Shown here piece by piece: positions 10,021 through 19,378 of a DNA stretch of 64,000 nt. The notes under the pieces are model-generated. The model saw nothing but the letters and a program-made list of their open reading frames with translations. It was not told the origin of the DNA and did no database searches. Made by a program: the position numbers and the translations under genes. The stretch's first letter is position 1; the number at the start of each line of letters is the position of its first letter. Source of the stretch: Ktedonobacter robiniae (GTDB taxonomy: Bacteria; Chloroflexota; Ktedonobacteria; Ktedonobacterales; Ktedonobacteraceae); NCBI RefSeq assembly GCF_016587375.1, contig NZ_BNJG01000001.1, positions 1,922,001 to 1,986,000 of the forward strand, read 5' to 3'.

Positions 10021-11445
10021 TTATCGCGCCTCTACGAGGCCTTGAGCCAGGGCTTTGCTCAAGGCCTCAGTCCGGCCTGAGACATTCATCTTCTGATAGA
10101 TATTCGCCAGGTGAAAGTTGACGGTACGCTCGCTGACATAGAGGCGGGCCGCGATCTCTTTATTACGCAAACCACGTGCCAGGAGGCGCAACACCTCCAA
10201 CTCACGCGTAGTAAGCGCCTCGCTACGCGCTCCCCGTTCACGCTCACGCCCCACACGCGAGAGGAGGCGGCCAGCAAGCTGTGGCTGCACCAGGACCTCT
10301 CCACGCGCCACTATGCGCAGCGCCTCAGCCAGCTCCTCAGATGAGACATCTTTTAAGAGATAACCATCGGCTCCGGCACGCAAGGTTTCATACAGGTAAT
10401 CTTCCCGCTCTTGCGTTGAAAGCATCAGGACACGCGTGTTGAGGTTCAATTGCTTGATCTGGCGCAGGGCCTCCAGGCTCTGACCTTCAGGGAGTTGAGC
10501 GTCGAGCAAGACGACCTGGGGTCCCAATTCTAATGTCTCGCTCACGGCCTGCACCCCATCTCCAGCCTCACCCACCACCCACAGGTCCGCGTAGCTTTCC
10601 AGCAGGTGATGCAGGCCCGCACGTACGACTGGTTGCGCATCGACTATGAGCAAACTGAGGCGCGCTTCAGGCTGAGATGGTGCCGAGACAGAAATAGGGG
10701 GCGCGAGTTCCGCAGGCACTACTGCTTGCGCTCGTTCATGCTGATAGGGGAGGCGCGCCTGCACGCGCGTTCCTTGCGTAAGCGCCTCACTCGTCAAGGT
10801 ACCTCCCATCGCCTCAAAGCGGGCACGCAGGTCACAATAAATATGTTCGGAAAAGTTTCCTACTCCCTCTTGTGCGTCAGACCAGAAGGGCGGAGGATCA
10901 TCGGGGGTGGGAAGATCCGAGGGCACGGCTAGCGTTGGGAGTGTACCATCGTCCTCAATCGCCAGGAGGATATCCTCCTGGGTATAAGCTAGTGTCAGGC
11001 GCACGCGCCGCGCTCCTTGATGCTGGCGCAGTTGATACAGCGTCTCCTGCGCCAGGAGAAATAGCAGATATTCAGCATGAGTGACGTCTGCGTTCCGGGT
11101 GTGTTCCTCCACACCTGTCAGGGTGACCCGGCTGGAGAGTCCAAGCTGCTCGGCAGTAGCATCAACTAGCTGCTCAAGCGCCTCGCCAAGCGTATGCCCT
11201 TCTAGCTCGGGCAGGACCAGGTAGTCGCTCGAGGTGCGCGCCAGGTGCAGGGCCTGGCGGGTCATCTGCTCGAGTGAGCATAGATGGCTCGCCAGATCCG
11301 GCATGTGTTGCAGGTCTGCACTCGCAGATAGCACCTGGAACTCAATGAGCATAGCGCTCAGTGTCTGGAGAAGTTGCTCATGCTGCTGTTCTTGTGAGTG
11401 CACATTCTCGCTTGCCATATTTTTCTCTCTTAGTTTTAATGCCAT
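10021..11445 (-). CDS. Kinase-remnant / NarL-type response regulator fusion
   Basis: 474 residues from ATG 11445 (AGGA 8 nt upstream); ATG 11418 behind AGAGAG is an alternative. Residues 1-240 resemble the second half of a HisKA_3/HATPase sensor of the NarX group (helical part, LLFLLAQETLYQL in place of the N box, EDDGT for the G1 box, FEAMGGTL, QGTRVQARLP), but no phospho-accepting His with its ELHD context is visible. Then come a receiver domain (from about 262, LLIVDAQ; phospho-Asp in VVLLDAQLP near 311; LLK) and a LuxR HTH (LTTRELEVLRLLARG, about 410). It is probably a DNA-binding regulator with a non-catalytic ATP-site-like domain. Target genes are unknown. Confidence 0.82.
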   Translation of the reverse strand: MALKLREKNMASENVHSQEQQHEQLLQTLSAMLIEFQVLSASADLQHMPDLASHLCSLEQMTRQALHLARTSSDYLVLPELEGHTLGEALEQLVDATAEQLGLSSRVTLTGVEEHTRNADVTHAEYLLFLLAQETLYQLRQHQGARRVRLTLAYTQEDILLAIEDDGTLPTLAVPSDLPTPDDPPPFWSDAQEGVGNFSEHIYCDLRARFEAMGGTLTSEALTQGTRVQARLPYQHERAQAVVPAELAPPISVSAPSQPEARLSLLIVDAQPVVRAGLHHLLESYADLWVVGEAGDGVQAVSETLELGPQVVLLDAQLPEGQSLEALRQIKQLNLNTRVLMLSTQEREDYLYETLRAGADGYLLKDVSSEELAEALRIVARGEVLVQPQLAGRLLSRVGRERERGARSEALTTRELEVLRLLARGLRNKEIAARLYVSERTVNFHLANIYQKMNVSGRTEALSKALAQGLVEAR

Positions 11446-11489
11446 GTGTACGTTCCTGGCTTGACCTCTCGCACCTGCGGCGCTCGCCT

Positions 11490-11547
11490 GGGTAAGTGGT
11501 GTGGTGCCGTAGCCGCGTACGCGGCTACGGCACCACACCACTTACCC
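11490..11547 (-). terminator. Perfect 58-bp palindrome, clpB terminator
   Basis: Arms of 29 bp with no loop; core GTAGCCGCG/CGCGGCTAC at 11509-11528 belongs to a dispersed repeat. It lies 12 bp after the clpB stop (minus strand). Confidence 0.8.
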
Positions 11548-11559
11548 TATTTTTTCCTA

Positions 11560-14154
11560 TTAGATGGCCTGGACGGCAATGGAGCGTAGGGCTAGTTTGC
11601 CGTTCTGGACGTCGATCTGGACGGTGTCGCCGTCGCGCACGGAACCATCGAGGATAGCGCGCGCGATGCGGTTCTCGACCTCCTTCTGGATCGTTCGTTT
11701 GAGTGGGCGGGCGCCGAAGTGGGGATCGTAGCCTTCCTCGGCCAGGTAGTCCTTAGCGGCGTCGGTCAGTTGGAGCGTGATATGGCGCTCGGCCAGGCGC
11801 GGGCGCAAGCGGTTGATCTGAATATCGACGATGTTGCGCACCTGCTCCTTGCTGATGGGGTGAAAGATGATGACCTCGTCAATACGGTTGATAAACTCGG
11901 GCCGAAAGCCCTCCTCGCGCAGGCGCTGGCGCACCGAGCGCTGTACATCTTCCTCGTCCATGCCATCATACTCATGCAACCAGGCTGTGCCGACATTACT
12001 GGTCATGATAACGACAGTATTACGGAAGTCAACCGTACGCCCCTGGCCATCCGTCAAACGCCCATCATCCAATAGCTGCAACAGGACGTTAAAGACTTCG
12101 GGCGCGGCCTTCTCGATCTCGTCGAGCAAGATCACACTATAGGGGTGGCGGCGCACAGCCTCGGTGAGCTGGCCGCCTTCTTCGTAGCCCACATATCCAG
12201 GAGGCGCTCCGATCAGGCGCGAGACTGAGTGCTTCTCCATATACTCTGACATATCGATACGCACCATGGCCTGCTCATCATCAAAGAGGAACTCGGCCAG
12301 GGCACGCGCCAGCTCGGTTTTACCGACGCCGGTCGGACCAAGGAAGAGGAAGCTCGCCAGCGGACGATTGGGGTCTTGCAGGCCCGCACGCGAGCGACGT
12401 ATGGCATCTGATACCGCCTCAAGTGCCTGCTCCTGGCCCACAACACGCTCACGCAAACGCTCCTCCATGTGCAGGAGCTTCTGTACCTCGCCCTCCATCA
12501 TTTTGGAGACGGGGATATGCGTCCATTTCGAGACGATATTCGCGACATCCTCGGCATCCACCTCTTCTTTGAGCATACGCGAGGACCCTCCAGTCGAAAG
12601 CTTTGCCTCCATTGCCTGGATACGTTCCTCAAGCTCTTTGATGGTACCATAGCGCAGGCGCGCCATGCCCTCGTAGTCATAGGAGCGCTCGGCCTGCTCG
12701 TACTGGACCTGGGCCTCTTCAAGCTGCTTCTTGAGTGACCTCAGCTCATCCACGGGAGCGCGCTCGCTCTCCAGGGCCAGTTTCAAGGAGCGCAGTTGCT
12801 CATTCAAATTGGCGATCTCCGCCTCAACACGCTCGCGGCGCTCACGGCTGGCGGGATCGGTCTCTTTCTTCAGCGCCTCCTGCTCCACCTGTAACTGGCG
12901 TATGCGCCGGTCCAGGGCATCGATCTCGGTTGGTGTGCTATCCAGCTCCACACGACGATGACTGGCCGCCTCATCGATCAAGTCAATGGCTTTATCAGGC
13001 AGGAAACGGTCTGTGATATAGCGATTTGAGAGCATGGCCGCGGCCACAATGGCGCTATCCTGAATGCGTACGCCATGATGGACCTCGTAGCGCGGTTTCA
13101 GGCCACGCAGAATACTGATGGTATCCTCAACACTGGGTGGATCGACCAGCACTGGCTGGAAACGACGCTCAAGCGCGGCGTCCTTCTCAATATGTTTGCG
13201 ATACTCGTCGAGCGTGGTCGCACCAATACAATGCAGCTCACCACGCGCCAGCATTGGCTTGAGCATGTTTGAGGCATCCATCGCGCCCTCAGCGGCTCCC
13301 GCTCCGACAAGAGTATGCAACTCGTCGATAAAGAGGATAATGCCACCCTGGGCACTGGTGACCTCCTTCAGGACCGCTTTGAGTCTTTCTTCAAACTCAC
13401 CACGGAACTTGGCACCTGCGACCAGGGCGCTCAGGTCTAGGGTCACGACCTGTTTATTCTCCAGCGTCTTGGGAACATCACCACGCACAATGCGCTGGGC
13501 CAGGCCCTCTACAATGGCTGTTTTTCCAACGCCAGGCTCGCCGATCAAGACGGGATTATTCTTCGTGCGGCGGCTCAGCACCTGGATTACGCGCCGGATC
13601 TCTTCGTCGCGCCCAATGACGGGATCAAGCTTTCCCTCGCGCGCCGCCGAGGTCAGGTTACGCCCATACTTCTCCAACGCCTGGTATTTCCCCTCGGGAT
13701 TCTGATCGGTCACACGCTGCGCACCTCTAATGGATGTCAAAGCCTGTAAGACAGAGTCGCGACTCAAGCCAGCAGATTGCAGGGCTTTGCGCGCCTCGGT
13801 ATCGCTGTCGAAGAGCGCCAGGAGCAGGTGCTCGACGCTCATATATTCATCTTTAAATTTCCCCATCTCGCTCCACGCATCATCCAGGACTTTGTGCAAG
13901 CGAGGTGAGATGCCAGGATCACTGCCGCCATAGACGCGTGAGAGTCGATCCAGGTCGCCCTCGACACGGCGCAGAACGGCCTGCGTGCTTCCACCAGCTT
14001 TTTGAATAACCTGGGGTACAACCCCGCCCTCTTGCAACAGGAGTGCGTTCAGCAAATGTTCTGGCTCTACCTGCGCATGATTGCGGCTACGCGCAATCTC
14101 CGATGCCTCATATATAGCCTCGCGGGCTTTCTCTGTAAAGCGCTCTATTTTCAT
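11560..14154 (-). CDS. clpB: ATP-dependent disaggregase ClpB
   Basis: 864 residues from ATG 14154 (GGAGG 6 nt upstream; the frame extends six codons further but without a site). ClpB is a hexameric Hsp100 that threads aggregated proteins through its pore together with DnaK. Seen: Clp_N double repeat ([14 protein letters not shown]), AAA-1 Walker [13 protein letters not shown] and Walker [16 protein letters not shown], the [11 protein letters not shown] loop, a long coiled-coil middle domain (about 405-525), AAA-2 Walker [15 protein letters not shown], the [13 protein letters not shown] pore loop, [10 protein letters not shown] and a ClpB small domain. The middle domain length separates it from ClpC/ClpA. 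It is monocistronic, between a promoter at 14198-14227 and a palindromic terminator. Confidence 0.97.
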   Translation of the reverse strand: MKIERFTEKAREAIYEASEIARSRNHAQVEPEHLLNALLLQEGGVVPQVIQKAGGSTQAVLRRVEGDLDRLSRVYGGSDPGISPRLHKVLDDAWSEMGKFKDEYMSVEHLLLALFDSDTEARKALQSAGLSRDSVLQALTSIRGAQRVTDQNPEGKYQALEKYGRNLTSAAREGKLDPVIGRDEEIRRVIQVLSRRTKNNPVLIGEPGVGKTAIVEGLAQRIVRGDVPKTLENKQVVTLDLSALVAGAKFRGEFEERLKAVLKEVTSAQGGIILFIDELHTLVGAGAAEGAMDASNMLKPMLARGELHCIGATTLDEYRKHIEKDAALERRFQPVLVDPPSVEDTISILRGLKPRYEVHHGVRIQDSAIVAAAMLSNRYITDRFLPDKAIDLIDEAASHRRVELDSTPTEIDALDRRIRQLQVEQEALKKETDPASRERRERVEAEIANLNEQLRSLKLALESERAPVDELRSLKKQLEEAQVQYEQAERSYDYEGMARLRYGTIKELEERIQAMEAKLSTGGSSRMLKEEVDAEDVANIVSKWTHIPVSKMMEGEVQKLLHMEERLRERVVGQEQALEAVSDAIRRSRAGLQDPNRPLASFLFLGPTGVGKTELARALAEFLFDDEQAMVRIDMSEYMEKHSVSRLIGAPPGYVGYEEGGQLTEAVRRHPYSVILLDEIEKAAPEVFNVLLQLLDDGRLTDGQGRTVDFRNTVVIMTSNVGTAWLHEYDGMDEEDVQRSVRQRLREEGFRPEFINRIDEVIIFHPISKEQVRNIVDIQINRLRPRLAERHITLQLTDAAKDYLAEEGYDPHFGARPLKRTIQKEVENRIARAILDGSVRDGDTVQIDVQNGKLALRSIAVQAI

Positions 14155-14197
14155 ATGCAGCCTCCATCGCACCCTGAAATGATTTTTTTACGCTATC

Positions 14198-14227
14198 ACT
14201 ATACTACAATGAGTAGCGATCTAGCAA
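14198..14227 (-). promoter_or_regulatory. Possible clpB promoter
   Basis: On the minus strand: TTGCTA, 18-bp spacer, TATAGT, about 44 nt before the clpB ATG. A GAGTGCTTA segment just beyond resembles one half of a CIRCE site, but the other half is missing. Confidence 0.4.
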
Positions 14228-14315
14228 TAAGTTTGAGTGCTTATCTATCAAACTTTAACATTTCTCTGTGGGCTATTTATTCCCACATCTGCTAGGAAAT
14301 TGAGAAACGCCCCGC

Positions 14316-14476
14316 TCTGGTAGGGACCTGCTTTAGCGCGTCCAAAGGCGATTAATCGCCTGTAGGTGCAGCCTATACTTTTCCTCTTGATTGTATTGCC
14401 TACCCACGACAAAACCAGGCTTGCGCCGCACTGCCATGAATGGCATTCGGATACGCTAAAGCGGGTCCCCAGCGGT
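14316..14476 (+). repeat. PATE-like double-hairpin element, copy 1
   Basis: About 160 bp. Imperfect outer inverted arms (14319-14338 and 14454-14473, sharing GGGACC and GCTTTAGCG) enclose a perfect AGGCGATTAATCGCCT palindrome (14346-14361) and a TGCCAT-ga-ATGGCA hairpin (14432-14445). An inverted second copy lies at 18448-18609. It has no coding capacity. The paired subterminal hairpins resemble IS200/IS605-derived PATEs, an inference from layout. Confidence 0.6.
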
Positions 14477-14555
14477 TTGGGAAGGCGCCTCGCGTGGCTG
14501 AAATGAATCGCTGAAACGCTGTAGACACAAAGGTTTATAAGAACGTCCTAGAAAT

Positions 14556-14584
14556 TTGCAATAATATAGAAGCTTTGTTACCAT
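14556..14584 (+). promoter_or_regulatory. Possible promoter of the type VII secretion ATPase genes
   Basis: TTGCAA, 17-bp spacer, TACCAT, about 60 nt before the GTG at 14647. The -10 is weak. Confidence 0.35.
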
Positions 14585-14646
14585 AACATAAGAGTAGAAA
14601 GATATGCAAACAAGTAAATCCGGTTTACGTTGAGAGGGAGGGGTCA

Positions 14647-17073
14647 GTGTCTCACCAACAAGCTACGTCTAAGCCTGCCAGTCATGTGATCTCGCGCAAG
14701 GCCCGCATCTGGCCGGAGATTCCCCAGGATAAGGTTCTGTTACCTAGCGCGCCACAGCTCCCACAGGGGCCACAGGTGGGGACACTTTCTTTTGTGCTTT
14801 TTAATCTACTGGGCATGGGACTCTATGTGCTTATCTTTAGTACCTTCAAAATTGGGGGAGGCGCTCAGTTCTTTTTGCTGCCATTTATCGCCATTTCGGG
14901 CATGATGGCGCTGGGGACAGTGACAAATTTCCTGGTACAACACTTCAGCACGAGACGTAAGAGTAAGGCATTGATGGAGCGCTATGAGGCACAGCTACAG
15001 AAGATAGAGCAGAGACTCCAGAGCTTGCACTGGAAAGAACGGCAGGCACGTCTGGACCTTGATCCGCCACTTCTTCCCCCCAGGCCTGAGCAACAACTCT
15101 ATCAGGGCCTGAGCATCGTGCCCTTGATAGAGCGCGGCTTCGATGAACAGGATACTCAGCTCTGGGCGCGCAAGCCAGATGATCCAGATTTCCTCACTGT
15201 GCGCATTGGCATGGGCAGCCAGCCAGCTACGTATGAAATTCAGGCTCCTCCCACTGCAAACACCTTCCCCGACCAGCCGAGCCTGGAGGCCTCTCTGGCG
15301 CGTGTCCAGGCCTCACAGGAGAGGCATAGCACGTTAAAGGTCCCCATCACAGTCAAACTCAACGAACCAGGGCCTATCGCGCTAGTGGGGACACGCGACA
15401 GGCTTGAGGCGGCGCGTGAGTTGCTACAGGCCATGGTCTGCCAGCTTGTCTATCACCATTCACCTGAAGAGGTGCGCATCATCATCCTGACCCCACGCTC
15501 ACAGGAGCAGGCCTGGCGCTGGGCAACGGCACTGCCGCATACGGTACTATATGATCCACGCCAGGCAGAAGAGGTTGTGGACGAGAGTAGTCAGAGACAT
15601 GCCGTCGCCATTGGCGCGGGGGCAATCCTTGAGTATTTGCCCTTAATCTCGCGGGAGTTGGGGCGGCGCGAACTCCTGCTTGGCGATACACGCCGGGAGG
15701 AAGGGCAACACCTCTTACCTCACCTGGTAATCGTCGTTGACCACTTCGATCTCTGGCAGGATCTAGATCAACCCTCGGCTCCGCAGCCCGTGGTCCCGCC
15801 CCATAACTCTATTCAGCGCACTGGCTCGCTTGAGCACCGACCTCAGCTCTCCGTCTCTCCCCTCAAGCGCCCCGAGATGACGCTGGCACTCAGCGGACCT
15901 ACAACTCTGGGGGTCTCAGTGCTCTGTCTCTGCGCACACAAGGCGGATGTCCCTATGAACAGCAACCTGCTGGTGGATATCACACACATTCAGGATGATA
16001 AGCAGGCAGGAAAGGAGAGTTATACACTCCAGGCGCAGGTGCGCCAGCTCTGTCCCAATCCGCCGCCCGCTATTACGTGCGACGAGGTAGACGGTGTGCC
16101 CTTGCAGGCGTTGAGCTACTTCTCACAGCGTATGTTCCCGCTGCATGTCAACCGCACTAAACGCCTGGAGTTGCGCACGCAGGTCGATCTGCGTACGCTC
16201 TTCGAGCCACCACTTGACCTGCTCTACTATGACCCCTTCGCCTACTGGAGCGATCCTATGTTCCGTGGGCGCGACGCGAAGGGCAAAGAGATGCCCATGA
16301 TGCGTATTCCCATTGGAACGAAGATAGGTGATGAGATTCAATACCTGGATCTGCTCAAGGATGGCCCTCATGGCCTGCTCATCGGACAGACTGGTTCAGG
16401 CAAGAGCGAACTGCTCCAGACCATTATCATGGCGCTCTCCATCATCTATCGCCCCAATGAGGTCAATTTTCTGCTGATCGACTACAAAGCGGGGCTGGCG
16501 CTGGAGCCTTTCCGCCATTTGCCGCATACCATCGGCTTTCTCTCCAACGTCTCCTCGCCCGCGCTCATCCAACGCTTTATTACGATGTTACGAGCCGAGG
16601 CCACGCGTCGTGAGATCCGCATGAAAGAAGGCAAGAAATCGCCGCGCATCATCATCATCATTGACGAGTTTGCCGAGATGGCCAAGCAGACCGATTCTGT
16701 TCTAGATGAGCTCTTCACGATCACACGCGTTGGGCGCGAGATTGGCATGCACCTGCTCCTGGCATCACAGCGACCCGAGGGCATTATCGCCACGCGCGTC
16801 CGAGACTATGTCCAGTACAGACTTTGCCTGCGCTGCGCCTCGCCGGAGGATAGTCGGGAGATCCTGCGTCGCGTCGATGCCGCCTACCTGCCCGCTAGCA
16901 TTCCAGGGAGAGGCTATCTCCTGCATGGAGACAACCAGCTTGATCTCTTCCAGGCGGCCCGCGTCTCGATCCCTGTCACCCTCGACCAGCTCTATGTCAA
17001 ACCCAATGGGATCGAGACCCCAGTCGATCCCACCAACGACGTCCTGATCGCCCAGCTAGCAGCAGAAAAGTAA
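14647..17073 (+). CDS. Type VII secretion FtsK/SpoIIIE ATPase (EccCa/EssC-like)
   Basis: 808 residues from GTG 14647 behind GAGGGAGGGG. This is the membrane motor half of an Esx/WXG100 export machine. Two transmembrane helices (about 46-66 and 75-98) are followed by a cytoplasmic coiled part and a degenerate first FtsK-like region. The FtsK domain then has Walker A GQTGSGKSE (about 579), a LLIDYKAG strand, Walker B IIIIDEFAEM (about 669), the LLASQRPEG sensor and RLCLRCAS. It ends with PGRGYLLHG as in EccC. The second ATPase is a separate gene 75 bp downstream, like EccCa1/EccCb1 of mycobacteria rather than one-piece EssC. A strong hairpin separates the two genes. Confidence 0.87.
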   Translation: MSHQQATSKPASHVISRKARIWPEIPQDKVLLPSAPQLPQGPQVGTLSFVLFNLLGMGLYVLIFSTFKIGGGAQFFLLPFIAISGMMALGTVTNFLVQHFSTRRKSKALMERYEAQLQKIEQRLQSLHWKERQARLDLDPPLLPPRPEQQLYQGLSIVPLIERGFDEQDTQLWARKPDDPDFLTVRIGMGSQPATYEIQAPPTANTFPDQPSLEASLARVQASQERHSTLKVPITVKLNEPGPIALVGTRDRLEAARELLQAMVCQLVYHHSPEEVRIIILTPRSQEQAWRWATALPHTVLYDPRQAEEVVDESSQRHAVAIGAGAILEYLPLISRELGRRELLLGDTRREEGQHLLPHLVIVVDHFDLWQDLDQPSAPQPVVPPHNSIQRTGSLEHRPQLSVSPLKRPEMTLALSGPTTLGVSVLCLCAHKADVPMNSNLLVDITHIQDDKQAGKESYTLQAQVRQLCPNPPPAITCDEVDGVPLQALSYFSQRMFPLHVNRTKRLELRTQVDLRTLFEPPLDLLYYDPFAYWSDPMFRGRDAKGKEMPMMRIPIGTKIGDEIQYLDLLKDGPHGLLIGQTGSGKSELLQTIIMALSIIYRPNEVNFLLIDYKAGLALEPFRHLPHTIGFLSNVSSPALIQRFITMLRAEATRREIRMKEGKKSPRIIIIIDEFAEMAKQTDSVLDELFTITRVGREIGMHLLLASQRPEGIIATRVRDYVQYRLCLRCASPEDSREILRRVDAAYLPASIPGRGYLLHGDNQLDLFQAARVSIPVTLDQLYVKPNGIETPVDPTNDVLIAQLAAEK

Positions 17074-17079
17074 TTTTGT

Positions 17080-17128
17080 GTGTAGGGTGCACGCTGACAG
17101 CCGCTGGCTGTCAGCGTGCACCCTACAC
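17080..17128 (+). terminator. Hairpin between the two EccC-like genes
   Basis: Perfect 23-bp arms, 3-nt loop (GCC-gct-GGC tip), immediately after the eccCa-like stop and 20 bp before the next start. As both genes are same-strand, it could attenuate or protect rather than fully terminate. Confidence 0.7.
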
Positions 17129-17148
17129 CACAATAGAAAGAGAGAAAG

Positions 17149-18270
17149 ATGAGCACCCCCCATTTACAAACATTTCAGAATGCACAGACGGTTGCCGAGG
17201 TTCTGGTTGGGCGCATTACCGAAACCTACTCGCGCGAGGATGCGCGCAAGGCTGGCATTTACTACTGGCCGGAGCCGCTGCCAATGCCCAGCCAGCCCCT
17301 TGATCCCGATCCATTGATTCTTTTTCGTCCCGGGGGCGAGCATGAACAGCTAGCAGGCTCCCGTCCTGGGCGCGTATCGCTTGTGCGCGGAAGTATCGCC
17401 GAGTTTCTTGCCAAACATGAGCGAGAACGTCTCAAACCAACAATGCAGCTTCCCCTGGGCCTTGTAGACAAGCCTGAGCAGCAGAAGCAGGAGACGCTTA
17501 TCGTCGATCTGCATGGTTCAGCGGGAGCTTTGAGCGGCGGCCCGCTTTTGATTGCAGGCGCGCAGCATAGTGGCAAGAGTACGGCACTGCAAAGCATCCT
17601 GCTCTGGCTCACCACGTACTATGGCCCCAACCAATTGCGCTGCGCCATCATCGACCCACACTATGAACTGGATGTCTTTCGCGAACTGCCCCATCTCCTT
17701 GATGACGAAGGGCATCAGCTCTGGACTGATGGTAGCAGCGACGAGAAGCTGGAGGAGTTCGCGCGAAACATGCATGGTCTGCTGGCCAAACGGCGCGAGG
17801 CATTCCCTGAGCAGCGTTGGACAGAGAACAGCCTGGGTCAGCTCTGGGCGCAGGGGCATGTTATTCCCCAGGTACTACTCATTATCTGCCACTATCATAG
17901 CTTTGCCGAGCGCTTCAACGCCACCATAACGCTGAAGAAGCTTGCTCTAGCGATGGCCGAGGCCCGCACCATGGGAATGTACCTGGTGGTCAGTAGCGCC
18001 GAGGTAGGGTACCGCTTCCTCTCGTCAGAGCTGATGGGAAAATTTGGCACCAGCATCGGACTGTACCTCAATGAGATCCAGCGCTTAGACCTTTTTGGGC
18101 GTCCCCCCATCCTGCCGGACCCCATTCCTGGCCGTGGCCTGATCCTGGCACCAGATCGCAGCATTCACCAGGTGCAACTGGCCCTGCCCATTGCAGGCCC
18201 CAGCGAGAGCGTGCGCTACGAAATACTCAAGCATGAGATCGCCAAACTTGCTACACGCTATAACGCTTGA
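17149..18270 (+). CDS. Second type VII secretion FtsK/SpoIIIE ATPase (EccCb-like)
   Basis: 373 residues, no membrane helix. One FtsK-like ATPase domain: Walker A AGAQHSGKST (about 134), followed by a CAIIDPHYELD strand equivalent to the DYKxG strand of the larger partner. The Walker B position reads LLIICHYHSF, without the usual Asp-Asp/Glu, so hydrolysis may be weak or absent. It ends in PGRGLILAPD, a typical EccC closing segment. By analogy, the C-terminal ATPase of EccC binds the export signal of Esx substrates; this single-domain protein may do so here. It is paired with the membrane ATPase upstream and lies 730 bp from the convergent WXG100-like gene. Confidence 0.8.
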   Translation: MSTPHLQTFQNAQTVAEVLVGRITETYSREDARKAGIYYWPEPLPMPSQPLDPDPLILFRPGGEHEQLAGSRPGRVSLVRGSIAEFLAKHERERLKPTMQLPLGLVDKPEQQKQETLIVDLHGSAGALSGGPLLIAGAQHSGKSTALQSILLWLTTYYGPNQLRCAIIDPHYELDVFRELPHLLDDEGHQLWTDGSSDEKLEEFARNMHGLLAKRREAFPEQRWTENSLGQLWAQGHVIPQVLLIICHYHSFAERFNATITLKKLALAMAEARTMGMYLVVSSAEVGYRFLSSELMGKFGTSIGLYLNEIQRLDLFGRPPILPDPIPGRGLILAPDRSIHQVQLALPIAGPSESVRYEILKHEIAKLATRYNA

Positions 18271-18447
18271 GAGTTCGCTACTGGCGTACGCGACTACTAT
18301 GGGGCTGTGCCTGACATACAGCCAAATATAAACGCTAAGTTTACGGGTCCGCTGGTAAATTTTGTCTGGGCAAGTTGCCGAGCTTGGAAGGCCATCCATT
18401 GTGCAAGCCAGTTCTCCAAGTTCAGTAGGAACCTCCACGATGAATCG

Positions 18448-18609
18448 GGAGGCTAGCGCGTCCGAACGCCATAAATGGCGTTCGGCGTAAGCCGTTTTTT
18501 TGGACAGGGGAGATGCAACCTGATACGCGATATGACGCAAGGGAGCGCTTCGGGTTACGCCCACAGGCGATCAATCGCCTTTGGACGCGGTAAACCGGGT
18601 CCCTACCGG
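18448..18609 (-). repeat. PATE-like double-hairpin element, copy 2 (inverted)
   Basis: Opposite orientation to 14316-14476. Palindromes at 18462-18485 (CCGAACGCCAT-aa-ATGGCGTTCGG) and 18565-18580 (AGGCGAT-ca-ATCGCCT). The block from about 18565 to 18607, reverse-complemented, matches copy 1 closely, including CGCGTCCAAAGGCGATT and GGTAGGGACC. Confidence 0.6.
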
Positions 18610-18961
18610 CATAGAAGTTGCCTCGGTGGGGATTATCTGGACAACATTACAAAATTTGCCAGCGGAGTCATCAATGTGATGCTCGTGAAGAGGAGCCAAC
18701 CTCTACAGGAGAAGGCTGTGGTGAGAAAACGGGGAGAGAAGGAAGGCGTGTGAGTTCGCAGGCACAAGACCACGAAGAGACAAGTAATAATGGGCAAAGA
18801 AGGCCATCGAACATACACGCCCAATACGTGGGATCGGCAGCCAGGCGCAAACGCCCTCGGTACCGGATGTGGGAGGTTTGTATATGACCCTGACAAGGGA
18901 TTGGGCCTATACAAACCCATCACATTGTGTGACCCTTTATCTTTACATGGTCACCTCTCAA

Positions 18962-18980
18962 ATACACAATAGTTGTGTAT
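18962..18980. terminator. Small hairpin downstream of the WXG100-like gene
   Basis: ATACACAA-tag-TTGTGTAT, 8-bp arms; possible weak terminator on the minus strand 21 bp after the stop at 19002. Confidence 0.4.
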
Positions 18981-19001
18981 GTATCCTGCCGGTTCAGGAA
19001 A

Positions 19002-19286
19002 TTAGTGCATGCCGTTGAGGCGGCTTATGTGGCTGCTGCTGTCATCCAGCATATTCTGCAAAGCACCGTTGTAGCGCCCCATCTGATCGGTGATGTTGGC
19101 GACGTTGGTAGTCCAGCTATTCAGTGAATCCTGAAAGTTCGCAATCTGGTTGCCATTGAAAGAGTTGTTCAAGAGGTTGTTCGCTACATGAAAGTCCTTC
19201 AAGACATTTGTCAGGTTAGCCTGAATGTTGCTCAGATTAGAAATCAGGACACTAAGGCTTTCGAGATCCAGATTTACACCTGCCAT
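19002..19286 (-). CDS. WXG100-like (Esx) secreted protein with FNG in place of WXG
   Basis: 94 residues from ATG 19286, behind AAGGAG 10 nt upstream; the frame runs 22 codons further without a site. Length, lack of a signal peptide and predicted helix-turn-helix hairpin fit the WXG100 family exported by type VII systems. The turn reads NSFNGNQIANF: Phe43-Asn-Gly45 stands where Trp-x-Gly is expected, with F51 and W58 at the usual later aromatic positions. It is Asn-rich for this family. The two EccC-like ATPases are 0.7 kb away, convergent. The call rests on architecture and context; an unrelated helical protein cannot be excluded. Confidence 0.65.
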   Translation of the reverse strand: MAGVNLDLESLSVLISNLSNIQANLTNVLKDFHVANNLLNNSFNGNQIANFQDSLNSWTTNVANITDQMGRYNGALQNMLDDSSSHISRLNGMH

Positions 19287-19349
19287 TTTGAATATTCTCC
19301 TTACTACGTATCTTCTATAGTATTCTGGCCTTGCGACTTTTATATTGGC

Positions 19350-19378
19350 CATTAACGGTTTTATCTTCCCGTTGTCAA
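19350..19378 (-). promoter_or_regulatory. Possible promoter of the WXG100-like gene
   Basis: Minus strand TTGACA, 17-bp spacer, TTAATG, about 65 nt before ATG 19286. The -35 is consensus, the -10 weak. The surrounding 19287-19640 is AT-rich with no gene seen. Confidence 0.4.

Larger units (their letters stand above)
18271..19001. other. 730-bp gene-free region with repeats
   Basis: It contains a partial core repeat at 18273-18298, the inverted PATE-like copy at 18448-18609, and small inverted repeats near 18870-18920. Open frames of 60-96 codons in 18475-18972 lack recognisable sequence or good start sites. Confidence 0.45.

Noticed and set aside
14215-14250. CIRCE (HrcA) operator upstream of clpB
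   Set aside because: Only one half-site-like GAGTGCTTA is present; the matching TTAGCACTC half at 9-bp spacing is missing.
18475-18972. Small genes in the secretion-locus gap
   Set aside because: Several frames of 60-96 codons overlap one another and a repeat element; none has a good start site or recognisable sequence.
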